Shown here: positions 10,855 to 19,961 of the stretch, in pieces | Layout of the letters: each line of letters opens with the position of its first letter | Numbering within the stretch: the first letter of the stretch is position 1 | Assembly (NCBI GenBank): GCA_008000375.1 | Contig: SMOI01000342.1 | Span: 1 to 33,784 of the forward strand | DNA: 33,784 nt | DNA from: Poteriospumella lacustris | Taxonomy: Eukaryota > Sar > Chrysophyceae > Chromulinales > Dinobryaceae | Reading direction: 5' to 3' | Notes under the pieces: generated by a model | What the model was told of the DNA's origin: nothing | What the model saw: the letters and a program-made list of their open reading frames with translations, nothing else | Database searches by the model: none | Made by a program: the position numbers and the translations under genes

Positions 10855-11155
10855 ATCATAGTCGGAGCGCATCCACATAGTATCTGTTAGTACCTGTACC
10901 TTGTTGTTGTATTTCTTTCTTAAATATCGTTCGTAGGCAATGTCGTCCATAGCGTCGCGCATAATTTTTATGAATGACTCTACATCTCTACATGGCACTG
11001 GTGAACTTGGGAGTCTGGGCTGGGAGTCTGGGCTGGGAGTCTGGGTTGCATTTGGTACACGGCGACTGCAAAAAGCGAAACGGTGGCTTGGCCGTTACGT
11101 TGGCAGCGCTGCTGCTCTTGTCTCGCTCTGCAATTGCCGCCAGGTTGCCGACTGA
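10837..11155 (+). other. Possible terminal intron (10837-10936) and alternative last exon of the LRR gene
   Basis: GTGAGT at 10837 falls exactly on a codon boundary five codons before the LRR stop. A pyrimidine-rich stretch and a TAG acceptor follow at 10936. Joining there continues the frame for 72 codons to a TGA at 11153-11155, replacing the last residues (VSPKS) by a longer tail. The size (100 bp) and signals fit other introns here. Against it, the added exon contains a 13-bp tandem repeat whose length is not a multiple of three and no recognisable domain. Confidence 0.4.
11009..11047 (+). repeat. 13-bp tandem repeat x3
   Basis: Three copies of GGGAGTCTGGGCT, the last ending in TT, run head to tail between the LRR gene and the palindrome. 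Confidence 0.9.
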
Positions 11156-11271
11156 TCAACATAATAGATCAACCGAGTCACCTCTGTCGTCGCAGTAGTT
11201 TCATTGATTGCCTTCGCTCCTCCTTGTCGGACTCGTGAGCTTGTGGTACTTCGCAATATACAGGACGCGTC

Positions 11272-12927
11272 ATGAGCAGCTCTCCTCTCAACAAAAGTGG
11301 TGGGAGGAACTTCTCTCGTGGCCCTAGCTCCAGCAATGTCGTCGCTCTTCCGTCTTTGAAACGATCGAACACCCAAAACTCGAATGCGAGCTCCAGATCG
11401 TTGTTCAACCAGGGCCCAAAGACGTCCAATTTCGAGTTCACCGAGGATATCAATTGCCGCGAATGGCTGGCCGAAATCGGCCTGGAACACTATGCGAACA
11501 CGTTTCTGACGAACTTGAGCTCGGATGGATTGATTATACTGCGGCGTCGGCTGTCGAATATCCGGCAGCAGGATCTGTCGCAGATGAACATCACCGACTT
11601 CGACGACCAGAAGGCCATCATGGCGCACATCAAGCTGGTGCTCAAGCACCCTTTCAACTCCGCGGTCCGCAAGCGCGAGCTGGCCATCAGTGAGCCTGTG
11701 GTAACGCTGAAGCAAAAGCAGGCCACCATGGCTCAGAGCAAAAGCCCGTCGCGCCACAGCAACATCTCCATCGTGTATGCGGACGGCAAAGAGCATCCGC
11801 ACGACCACGACAACGAGCACAAGGAGCACCGCCGCCAGAGCAAAGACAATCTGCGAGCACCGAGCTTTGACTTCAGCGCCGCCGGAGAGGACAACAAACA
11901 AGACGACAAGCAAGGCCCGGGCGCGGCGGGGCCCGGCACCAAGGACAAAGAGAAGGACCCGCTGCGCAAGCGCGACACGTCGATCAAGGAGAAGCAGCAA
12001 CAGCGAAAGCAGAACGCGAGACGGCGACGATCGTTCGACTCGCAGATCTGGGACTCCATCACATCGATGCGAACGAAGCAAAGCGACAACGCGGCCGCAG
12101 CAGGGAACCTCCGCGAGGGCATCATCCCGGCGGCGAAATCCAGAGACAACGACGACATCCCGAGCAGTAAACCCAACCGTCGCCGGCGCCACTCCTTCGA
12201 TCCGGACGGAGCAGGCCGCGGCCCGAACTTCGATGCGCGGGACAAGGCGAATGCGTATGGCAACATGGCGCTGGAGTACGACATGATGTTGTCCGGGCTG
12301 AAGGAGCTGCAGTCGGAGCATCTGAACAAGTTCAAGTCGATCATTGGCTGCGAGAAGGCGTCCATTTTCTTCGTCAATGACCTCACGAGAGAGTTGGTGC
12401 TGTTCACGGACACGGGTGAGCACTTCCGCATTCCTCCGGGCTCAGGCATTGCCGGTGTGTGCGCTGAGACGGGGGAGTGCTTGAACATTCCCGACGCGTA
12501 CGCTGACGAGCGCTTCAACAGGTAAGTGTTGTGAGGATGCTGTCCGCCTGGTTAGGTTCGTCGTCTCACTGCCGTCCTATTGCACCATAGGAACTTGGAC
12601 CTTCGGACGGGCTTCCGCACTCGCAACATCCTGTGTCAGCCGGTCCGGCGATTACGCGGCGGCGGAAACATCGTGGCGGTGGTGCAGATGATCAACAAGG
12701 ACAACAACCACGACTTCGGGGCCGACGACGAAGAGGTGTTGGCTGCTTGCGCGTCAAAAGTCGGCGACATGTTGTCGGACCGATTCATGGCACTGCAGTC
12801 GTGTGCCGAGCGCTTCTTGGCGACGGCCACGTTCGTGGCGGGCAAAAGCAATGTATTTAGTCCAGCGAAGCCGCACCACACACGGTCGGTGCAGTTCGAG
12901 TCGGTAGTCACCGAGATCGGCTCATGA
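11272..12927 (+). CDS. SAM-GAF domain protein, copy 1
   Basis: Exons 11272-12521 and 12591-12927 (69-bp intron, GTAAGT...CATAG) encode 528 residues. The N-terminus is Ser/Asn-rich. Residues about 54-130 are a SAM domain (REWLAEIGLEHYANTF, later QMNITDF), a protein-interaction module. Residues 150-320 are charged and low-complexity, with two basic sites of the form RRRRxSFD or RRRRHSFD (Ser254 and Ser308) that look like basophilic-kinase targets. From about 335 to 480 lies a GAF domain of the phosphodiesterase type; the splice junction restores the family run RFNRNLDLRTGFRTRNIL. It contains the full NKXnFX3DE motif (Asn452-Lys453, Phe459, Asp463-Glu464) linked to cyclic-nucleotide binding in phosphodiesterase GAF domains. 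There is no catalytic domain, so a regulatory or scaffold role is inferred. An identical copy faces it. Confidence 0.9.
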
Positions 12928-12987
12928 GGGGCCATCAGTGTGGAGAGCCAGGTGGCGGCGGCACGCGACCTGTGCTGTGAGTAGTAA

Positions 12988-13013
12988 ACGGTGTCGCGTA
13001 GGAGCGACACCGT
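12988..13013 (+). other. Stem-loop in the 3' flank of SAM-GAF copy 1
   Basis: ACGGTGTCG and CGACACCGT form a perfect 9-bp stem with an 8-base loop, 60 bp past the stop codon. It may be an RNA element in the 3' UTR or simply a chance palindrome; it occurs identically in the other arm. Confidence 0.6.
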
Positions 13014-13097
13014 GTGTAATGACGATAATGCGGTACTGACCTCACCCGCTCGACATCTGTTGGTCTGTGTTTGTCCAGCGGTCGAAGAATATGTAGG

Positions 13098-13268
13098 ATG
13101 TAATATGTCTGCGCGGGTACGACTTAGGATGGCACGTAGACGCTCCGGGATGGATTCAATAGGGATATTAATGCAGCCCAATGGTTTACACCTCAGCTCT
13201 CCCTTGTAATTGAGCGTCTTCGCACCAGTCGTCCCTGCGCCGAGCTCGTCCTTGATCCTTGCGCCGGC
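13098..13268. other. Spacer of the giant inverted repeat
   Basis: 171 bp of unique sequence separates the arms. The break is sharp: 13097 pairs with 13269 but 13098 does not pair with 13268. No gene, transposon end or internal symmetry is evident in it. Both SAM-GAF genes point into it, so it would hold the two transcript ends. Confidence 0.85.
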
Positions 13269-13352
13269 CCTACATATTCTTCGACCGCTGGACAAACACA
13301 GACCAACAGATGTCGAGCGGGTGAGGTCAGTACCGCATTATCGTCATTACAC

Positions 13353-13378
13353 ACGGTGTCGCTCCTACGCGACACCGT
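13353..13378 (-). other. Stem-loop in the 3' flank of SAM-GAF copy 2
   Basis: Mirror image of the 12988-13013 stem-loop in the opposite arm: 9-bp perfect stem, 8-base loop, 60 bp beyond the stop codon at 13439-13441. Confidence 0.6.
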
Positions 13379-13438
13379 TTACTACTCACAGCACAGGTCG
13401 CGTGCCGCCGCCACCTGGCTCTCCACACTGATGGCCCC

Positions 13439-15094
13439 TCATGAGCCGATCTCGGTGACTACCGACTCGAACTGCACCGACCGTGTGTGGTGCGGCTTCG
13501 CTGGACTAAATACATTGCTTTTGCCCGCCACGAACGTGGCCGTCGCCAAGAAGCGCTCGGCACACGACTGCAGTGCCATGAATCGGTCCGACAACATGTC
13601 GCCGACTTTTGACGCGCAAGCAGCCAACACCTCTTCGTCGTCGGCCCCGAAGTCGTGGTTGTTGTCCTTGTTGATCATCTGCACCACCGCCACGATGTTT
13701 CCGCCGCCGCGTAATCGCCGGACCGGCTGACACAGGATGTTGCGAGTGCGGAAGCCCGTCCGAAGGTCCAAGTTCCTATGGTGCAATAGGACGGCAGTGA
13801 GACGACGAACCTAACCAGGCGGACAGCATCCTCACAACACTTACCTGTTGAAGCGCTCGTCAGCGTACGCGTCGGGAATGTTCAAGCACTCCCCCGTCTC
13901 AGCGCACACACCGGCAATGCCTGAGCCCGGAGGAATGCGGAAGTGCTCACCCGTGTCCGTGAACAGCACCAACTCTCTCGTGAGGTCATTGACGAAGAAA
14001 ATGGACGCCTTCTCGCAGCCAATGATCGACTTGAACTTGTTCAGATGCTCCGACTGCAGCTCCTTCAGCCCGGACAACATCATGTCGTACTCCAGCGCCA
14101 TGTTGCCATACGCATTCGCCTTGTCCCGCGCATCGAAGTTCGGGCCGCGGCCTGCTCCGTCCGGATCGAAGGAGTGGCGCCGGCGACGGTTGGGTTTACT
14201 GCTCGGGATGTCGTCGTTGTCTCTGGATTTCGCCGCCGGGATGATGCCCTCGCGGAGGTTCCCTGCTGCGGCCGCGTTGTCGCTTTGCTTCGTTCGCATC
14301 GATGTGATGGAGTCCCAGATCTGCGAGTCGAACGATCGTCGCCGTCTCGCGTTCTGCTTTCGCTGTTGCTGCTTCTCCTTGATCGACGTGTCGCGCTTGC
14401 GCAGCGGGTCCTTCTCTTTGTCCTTGGTGCCGGGCCCCGCCGCGCCCGGGCCTTGCTTGTCGTCTTGTTTGTTGTCCTCTCCGGCGGCGCTGAAGTCAAA
14501 GCTCGGTGCTCGCAGATTGTCTTTGCTCTGGCGGCGGTGCTCCTTGTGCTCGTTGTCGTGGTCGTGCGGATGCTCTTTGCCGTCCGCATACACGATGGAG
14601 ATGTTGCTGTGGCGCGACGGGCTTTTGCTCTGAGCCATGGTGGCCTGCTTTTGCTTCAGCGTTACCACAGGCTCACTGATGGCCAGCTCGCGCTTGCGGA
14701 CCGCGGAGTTGAAAGGGTGCTTGAGCACCAGCTTGATGTGCGCCATGATGGCCTTCTGGTCGTCGAAGTCGGTGATGTTCATCTGCGACAGATCCTGCTG
14801 CCGGATATTCGACAGCCGACGCCGCAGTATAATCAATCCATCCGAGCTCAAGTTCGTCAGAAACGTGTTCGCATAGTGTTCCAGGCCGATTTCGGCCAGC
14901 CATTCGCGGCAATTGATATCCTCGGTGAACTCGAAATTGGACGTCTTTGGGCCCTGGTTGAACAACGATCTGGAGCTCGCATTCGAGTTTTGGGTGTTCG
15001 ATCGTTTCAAAGACGGAAGAGCGACGACATTGCTGGAGCTAGGGCCACGAGAGAAGTTCCTCCCACCACTTTTGTTGAGAGGAGAGCTGCTCAT
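13439..15094 (-). CDS. SAM-GAF domain protein, copy 2
   Basis: Exons, in transcript order, are 13845-15094 and 13439-13775, with a 69-bp intron at 13776-13844. The 528-residue product is identical to that of 11272-12927: SAM domain, charged linker with two RRRRxSFD-like sites, and phosphodiesterase-type GAF domain with NKXnFX3DE. The intron and the flanks inside the arm are the same too, so the copies arose very recently or are kept equal by gene conversion. Only the first 91 bp upstream of the ATG are shared; beyond that the promoters differ, so expression could differ. Copy 2 is head-to-head with the carotenoid oxygenase gene. Confidence 0.88.
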
Positions 15095-15480
15095 GACGCG
15101 TCCTGTATATTGCGAAGTACCACAAGCTCACGAGTCCGACAAGGAGGAGCGAAGGCAATCAATGAAACTACTGCGACGACAGAGGCGACTCTGGTTTATT
15201 TTCTGAGATACGTTTTAGTAGGCTTTTCTTTTCATCGGTGCATGCCAAACGGCCACGCCAAAGAACAAAGAACCACCGTTTCACTTTTGTTTCGCCGAGG
15301 GCGTTTCATTTATTTGTGTCTGGTGACGTGGAGGTGCAAGTGGCGTTGACGTTGAGTTCTTCTGTCGCCCTTCCCATGTTCATTGTGTCCTGCTTGCATT
15401 CAGAAACATTCATGCCTGCGATTGTATCTTCTTATTGAAGCCTTTTTCAGTCCAGAAGGAGCAGAAAGTGAAAGTTTCAC
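15095..15480. other. Divergent promoter region, SAM-GAF copy 2 / carotenoid oxygenase
   Basis: 386 bp lie between two start codons that point away from each other. The left 91 bp belong to the palindrome arm, the rest is unique. No gene is seen; no certain TATA element stands out. Confidence 0.5.
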
Positions 15481-17505
15481 ATGATAGGCTTGCAGTTTGT
15501 GTTGCTGGTCTCTTGGTGGTTCAGCTGCAGCTATGGATTTCAGCCTCGTGGACAGAAGCTTCTTCAGACAAGGAACAGACTTCATTCAATTTTTAATCCG
15601 TTTGGGAAATTCGCGAGTAGTGTAAAGCCTGAGAAAGCCGATTCGGACACATGGAGAAACGGCTACGCTAACACCAACGAGGAGGTGTGCGATGTTCTCG
15701 TTGGTACCGTGCCAGGTGATCTAGTCGGGACATATTACAGGTACGCGATTGAAAGACAACGGCTAGGCCATTGAGCTCATATAGTTCATACATTTTGGGT
15801 GCGTTGTTGTGACAGGAACGTCCACGGCAAATATCAAATTGGCCGCGATGAAATCGCGCATCCCTTTGACGCCGACGGCATGGTGACCGCCATCACCTTC
15901 CAGAACGGGACATGCTTCTTCCGAAATCGCTTTGTACGCACTGAAGGCTTCCTTCGCGAACGCAAAGCGAATCGCATTTTGCATCGAGGCGCGTTTGGGA
16001 CGCAGATTCCCGGCGGATGGTTGGCCAATTTCATGCGAACGAAGCTGAAAAACGTCGCCAATACAAACGTGATTTACTTCGCCAACAAATTGCTTGCCCT
16101 CTGGGAAGCGGGTGGACCATACGCCTTGGATGCCGACACGCTACACACCGTCGGAAAGTTCAGATTCAATGGTGCCCTGCAAGACGACGAGCCCTTCACC
16201 GCTCACCCGAAAATAGACCCGTTTTCCGGTCATTTGGTGGGCTTCAACTACCAGCCAGGACCACACAAGACCGATTTGCGCATCATGGAGTTTGCGTCGA
16301 ATATGAGCCTCTTGCACGACAGGTACGTTCACGCAACAGTCTGTGCCCAAAGTTGAACAGCCGTCGATCACTGGGATGTACTGTGGCGCAGAACCATTGA
16401 GATCCCGGGCTTTTCCTTCTTCCACGACATGGCTATCACGCGAAAACATGCGCTATTTGTACAAGGTTCCTTCGATTTCAACCCATTGCCCTTCGTGCTG
16501 GGTTTAAAGGTACGTGGCGATCGCTCTTGCCGCCAGTGACCTGTGGCTGGTGTCGTGACGTCGATGAATGTGCCGTGTGCGTTTTGATGACGTAGTCGCC
16601 GGCAGCGTGTATGACGTTCAATAAGAAAGGCAAATCCAAGCTGCAAATCGTGTCTCGGACTTCCTCGGCGCGGCGCATCGTCGAGTTGGACAGCCACTTC
16701 AACTTCCACGTCGCCAACGCGTTCGAACGCGCCAACGGTGACATCGTCATCGGTAAGCCACCCGTCGCACAATCCATTGTCGTTGCTGTGTATTAACTGG
16801 TGCATTGTGTGGCCGTGAAGACGTCGTTGGCGCCAGCGATATGCTGATGATGAAGCAGAACGCAGTGCGGGAGCCGTTGTGGCGATCACTGCAGTGGAAT
16901 GAGCTGCCCTTGGCCTCGCTGCAGCGCTACGTGATCCACACGGACAATTCCTTCGAGAAAACGCCGCTGTTTCCCCATCCGTTTGAGATGCCCGTCGTAC
17001 CAGCGTCGTTGGTCGGCCAGGACGTGCGGTTCGTGTACGGCATCAGCACCCGCGGCGAGCTGAAGAAGCCTGGTCCGTTTCAGAGCCTCGTCAAAATCGA
17101 CACGACGAATGGCCGCTACGACCAATACGACCTTCCGACGGACGAATTCCTCGGCGAACCTGCATTTGCGCCGAAGATGCGGCCCAAGGGCAAGTACCAT
17201 GCGAAAGGACCCGAGGACGACGGCTACCTCCTCGTCATGACGCTCAACGGCCGCACGAAGACGTCAGCGCTGCTCGTCTTCGACGCGCAGAACATTCGCC
17301 AGGGCCCCATCCAACGCTTTGCACTGCCGACATTCGTGTCGTACGGATTGCACGGAAGCTTCGTTCCGAATCTCACCTTTCCGTACGCGAACGTGCTGCA
17401 GAAGTTCTCGGTACGTCGACTGCTCGTGGTCTGGTATCCCTCGCCACTCTGACGATGTGATTGTGTGTTTTGCAGGCGTTTAGCGCGTTGGATGGCCACG
17501 TGTGA
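15481..17505 (+). CDS. Carotenoid cleavage oxygenase (RPE65/CCD family)
   Basis: Six exons: 15481-15740, 15816-16322, 16392-16509, 16596-16752, 16821-17410 and 17476-17505, joined by introns of 65-86 bp, give 553 residues, the usual size for the family. Each join restores conserved text, for example TYYRNVHGKY and HDRTIEIPGFSFFHDMAI. The four histidines expected to hold the catalytic iron are present: His217 (TAHPK), His267 (FFHDM), His333 (FNFHV) and His525 (GLHGS). The enzyme should be a non-haem iron oxygenase that splits a polyene double bond, giving retinal-like apocarotenoids, or an isomerase relative; the substrate cannot be told. Residues 1-19 are a signal peptide ending in SYG|FQP, then a basic Arg/Gln/Ser-rich stretch, which could be a bipartite plastid leader or an ordinary secretory one. 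The intron 16753-16820 uses an unusual AAG acceptor. Confidence 0.93.
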
Positions 17506-17812
17506 GTTTGAGCGGCCGTTACAGCGACACCCTGCGGTGTGTGGCGAATGTCACAGCGCCAGCTCGGTCTGGGACAGCGGTGCTGAGACACCCCGTCTCG
17601 ATGCAGCGAATAGAGCGCGTCCAAGGAATGGTGGTTACTGCGGTTACGAAGAGAACGACAGCGATGGATGGCGACAAAGGCTACGACCGCGTGCGCATGG
17701 TCCCGTGGTAGTGAGTACGATAAGGCCACGGCGGGTCAGAAGGAGAGAAAGGGCGGGGAGATAGGGTTAAGAACAGAATAGACTACGAACAAATGAAATC
17801 CACATAACTGAG
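17506..17812. other. Downstream region of the oxygenase, overlapping a duplicated flank
   Basis: No gene is recognised. From about 17643 the sequence is a diverged copy of 20447-20654, the 3' flank of the largest GIY-YIG gene. Shared pieces include GTTACGAAGAGAACGACAGC and a segment from GGTCAGAAGGAGAG to AACAGAATAGACTAC (17734-17786). It is therefore the 3' flank of the broken - strand copy that follows. Confidence 0.7.
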
Positions 17813-18235
17813 CTAGTACAGGTATCGCCCTGATATGTGTGTGGAGGCGAAGCACTCGCTTCGTGTGTGACTGTCTCGACCACAGCGCCTGCAGCGAGGT
17901 GATGGGGCAGCCTTTGCGGAATGGCTGCGGCGCGTTGAAGAGCGTGATTTTATCTCACGACCGCGGGTGTCAAATCTCGCGTAGCACTCTCTCTTTGTGT
18001 GGCCATCGTGACCGCAGCGAGAACATTCGGTGTGCCTGCGCCGTTTCGGTGGCCGCGCATAATCATTGGCGTCGAAAGAGTCGTCGTCCGAATCATCGTC
18101 GAAGTAGGAGTAATCGTAGAGGCCGTCGTAGCATCGCTGTCGTCGAAATCTCTTCTTCGTCCAGGTGCTTTGTCGGCAAAACTGAGCGTTGAGTCGTTTG
18201 CGGGACTGACTCGATCGACCCACATACTGACACAC
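17813..18235 (-). pseudogene. Truncated, internally deleted GIY-YIG/zinc-knuckle copy
   Basis: An open frame of 140 codons with no ATG at its 5' end. It begins inside the GIY-YIG domain at the second half motif (YVGRSSQSRKRLNA), so the N-terminal residues with the first half are missing. After STWTKK it jumps directly to the Asp-rich tract (DDDSDDDSFD), skipping the rest of the nuclease fold and the first CCHC knuckle that the full copies have. Two knuckles remain, CSRCGHDGHTKREC and CRRCGRDSHTRSEC, and the end (ASTHISGRYLY) matches the end of the largest copy. The broken 5' end lies next to the 3' flank of the next copy. It could still make a small zinc-knuckle peptide, but a relic of unequal recombination is likelier. 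Confidence 0.8.
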
Positions 18236-18250
18236 TGACTCGATCGACTC

Positions 18251-18302
18251 GGGTCAGAAGGAGAGGGGGCAGGGAGATAGGCTTAAGAACAGAATAGACT
18301 AC
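18251..18302 (-). repeat. Shared 3'-flank repeat of the GIY-YIG family (second copy)
   Basis: This segment, from GGGTCAGAAGGAGAG to AACAGAATAGACTAC, recurs at 17734-17786 and, with a long G run inserted, at 20561-20625. Each copy sits at or just beyond the 3' end of one family member. Confidence 0.85.
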
Positions 18303-18329
18303 AGAATACCTTCAACGAGATCAACATGG

Positions 18330-19961
18330 TTATTTATTAGATCCACCCATATTAGATCCACCCATTGCGTACCCTGACATGTGATTCGGGTCATTGTACT
18401 GCCTTTGTGTGCGATGCCCTGGCACAGCACTCTGCGGTGGGGCCAGTGATAGCGGTGGCCGAGACGATGGATCAGCGGAGGGTATGGTGGCAGTGCGAAA
18501 CAGGCGTACTGGCGCAACTTGTGGAGATTCTGCATTGAGACGCAACTCAAGTTGGTTCATTGCAATGTTGAGAGCACGACCGTTATCGCAGGTGACTGCG
18601 CTATTCTGTCTTTCCGTGTGTGCTGCTTCTCGAGGAGACTGGACCGGGGATGCCGGCGACCAAGACGATAGAGTAGTAGGGGGTGTGGTGGCGGCGTGAG
18701 ATAGGTGTTGGACTGGCGCTGCCTGTGGAGACACTGCATTCCGACACGACTCTCGTCGACTGGTCACGCGTGGCTCAGCGTCCAGCTCATGGCCATCTCG
18801 ACAAGTATTCGCGTAGCACTTGTTAATGGTATGGGACGTTCGTCGACAGCGATGACAGAAGGTGGGCGGGGATTGCGAGGTTGGCGACAATACGCCTCGC
18901 ATCGAAGGCATCTGGCGAGCACGAGTAATATGCGATGGGGATGGAGCAGCAACCGCGGTAACAGAAGTGATAGCAGATGGAGAAGTAGTAGAAGCGGGTA
19001 CAGCTCTTGCGGATAGACGAGCTGATGCTGCAAGGCCTACATCTGTGGTGGGCATTCCGGCTGCCATTGTAATGGGGACAGCAGCCGTCGGCCCATGGTG
19101 GGTAGAAGAGCTCGGCTGCATCTTACGACCGTGGATGTCAGTTCTCCCATAAAAATCGCTCTTTGTATGGTCATCACGGCCAGGAGAGCCATTGGAGAGC
19201 TTGCGTCGTTTCCATAGTTGGTCGCCGTCATCATCGCAGTCCAAACAGTGGCCGTCTGTGTCATCGTCGAAGTCGTCGCCGTCGTCATCGTTGGTGTCAC
19301 CATCAAAGTCGTCTCTATCGAGACCTAAGCTGCTGTAGAGATCGTCGGAGTTGTAGTCCGCATCACTGTCATCGAGATATATGACAGAGCGACGTTGATG
19401 GCTTTGCCCTCTCGTTCTAGACAGGTCTTCATACGCTCGGCGTCTTCTTTGAAGAGCTTCTTTCACGACTCGATATGTTGTGGTGCCGTTTATCTGAGAT
19501 AATACTACATGCTGTTGGATTGTACAGTCTCGGGCGAAGTGACCCTTGCCCCCGCATGAAAAGCAACCACCACGTGCGTGCGTGCACATGTGTTTTATCA
19601 CTTTCTCGTGGTCTTGATCGAGATTGATCGACGAGAACGAGCCGCCGCGGACGTTATCGATGCCGAACTGGTTCATATAGCTGAGAGTGATTTTGTCCTC
19701 GTCGAAATCTTCCACCGGCTGAATCAGATCCAGCACTGCGATCGGCGGGTACTTCCTCGTCCATGCACTTTGTCGGCAAAAGTGAGCGTTGAGCCTTCTT
19801 CGGAACTGCTTCGATCGACCCACGTAGAACTTCCCGTCAACGAGAAGCAACACATACACAAGGTCGTCATTCAGGTCGATGGCGTCGCATTTTTGAGGTT
19901 CATGAAAGAAGAACTCATTGATGGCTTCGTCGGCCGTCAAGGGAATAGTGTCAGCACTCAT
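18330..19961 (-). CDS. GIY-YIG and CCHC zinc-knuckle protein with decayed knuckle repeats
   Basis: An uninterrupted frame of 543 residues from the ATG at 19961; the frame stays open upstream but has no earlier ATG, and MSAD is also the start of the sister gene. Residues about 30-110 form a GIY-YIG nuclease-like fold: VYVLLLVDGKFYVGRS, then RRRLNAHF, SAWTRKYPP and an acidic segment before NQFGIDNVRGGSF. A CCHC knuckle CFSCGGKGHFARDC follows at about 133-146, then an Asp-rich stretch. At 250-275 the site equivalent to a second knuckle has lost all three cysteines (PGRDDHTKSDF). One further knuckle, CHRCRRTSHTINKC, is intact near 370-385. The C-terminus is Pro/Ser/Thr-rich with blurred repeat relics. 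A nucleic-acid-binding or -cutting role is inferred. Confidence 0.85.
   Translation of the reverse strand: MSADTIPLTADEAINEFFFHEPQKCDAIDLNDDLVYVLLLVDGKFYVGRSKQFRRRLNAHFCRQSAWTRKYPPIAVLDLIQPVEDFDEDKITLSYMNQFGIDNVRGGSFSSINLDQDHEKVIKHMCTHARGGCFSCGGKGHFARDCTIQQHVVLSQINGTTTYRVVKEALQRRRRAYEDLSRTRGQSHQRRSVIYLDDSDADYNSDDLYSSLGLDRDDFDGDTNDDDGDDFDDDTDGHCLDCDDDGDQLWKRRKLSNGSPGRDDHTKSDFYGRTDIHGRKMQPSSSTHHGPTAAVPITMAAGMPTTDVGLAASARLSARAVPASTTSPSAITSVTAVAAPSPSHITRARQMPSMRGVLSPTSQSPPTFCHRCRRTSHTINKCYANTCRDGHELDAEPRVTSRRESCRNAVSPQAAPVQHLSHAATTPPTTLSSWSPASPVQSPREAAHTERQNSAVTCDNGRALNIAMNQLELRLNAESPQVAPVRLFRTATIPSADPSSRPPLSLAPPQSAVPGHRTQRQYNDPNHMSGYAMGGSNMGGSNK

Larger units (their letters stand above)
11181..13097 (+). 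repeat. Left arm of a giant inverted repeat
   Basis: This 1917-bp stretch is repeated in reverse complement at 13269-15185. Paired positions always sum to 26366, from the outer edge to the spacer, so there is no indel between arms, and the predicted open frames in both strands are identical. At the outer edge, 11180 mismatches 15186 but 11175-11179 still pair; beyond that the flanks are unrelated. The arm holds about 90 bp of 5' flank, a whole gene with its intron, and about 170 bp of 3' flank. Confidence 0.95.
13269..15185 (-). repeat. Right arm of the giant inverted repeat
   Basis: Reverse complement of 11181-13097 with no length difference. It ends 91 bp upstream of the ATG of gene copy 2, and its unique neighbour is the 5' flank of the carotenoid oxygenase gene. 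Having a different unique gene outside each arm argues against a simple fold-back sequencing chimera. Confidence 0.95.

Noticed and set aside
13098-13268. Palindrome as a transposon with terminal inverted repeats
   Set aside because: The arms contain a whole intron-bearing gene each, no transposase and no target-site duplication is visible, and the spacer holds no gene.
13943-15349. 468-codon open frame on the + strand (and its mirror at 11095-12423, -)
   Set aside because: Antisense to the SAM-GAF exon in each arm; the coding sense is fixed by the SAM and GAF motifs and the splice junction.
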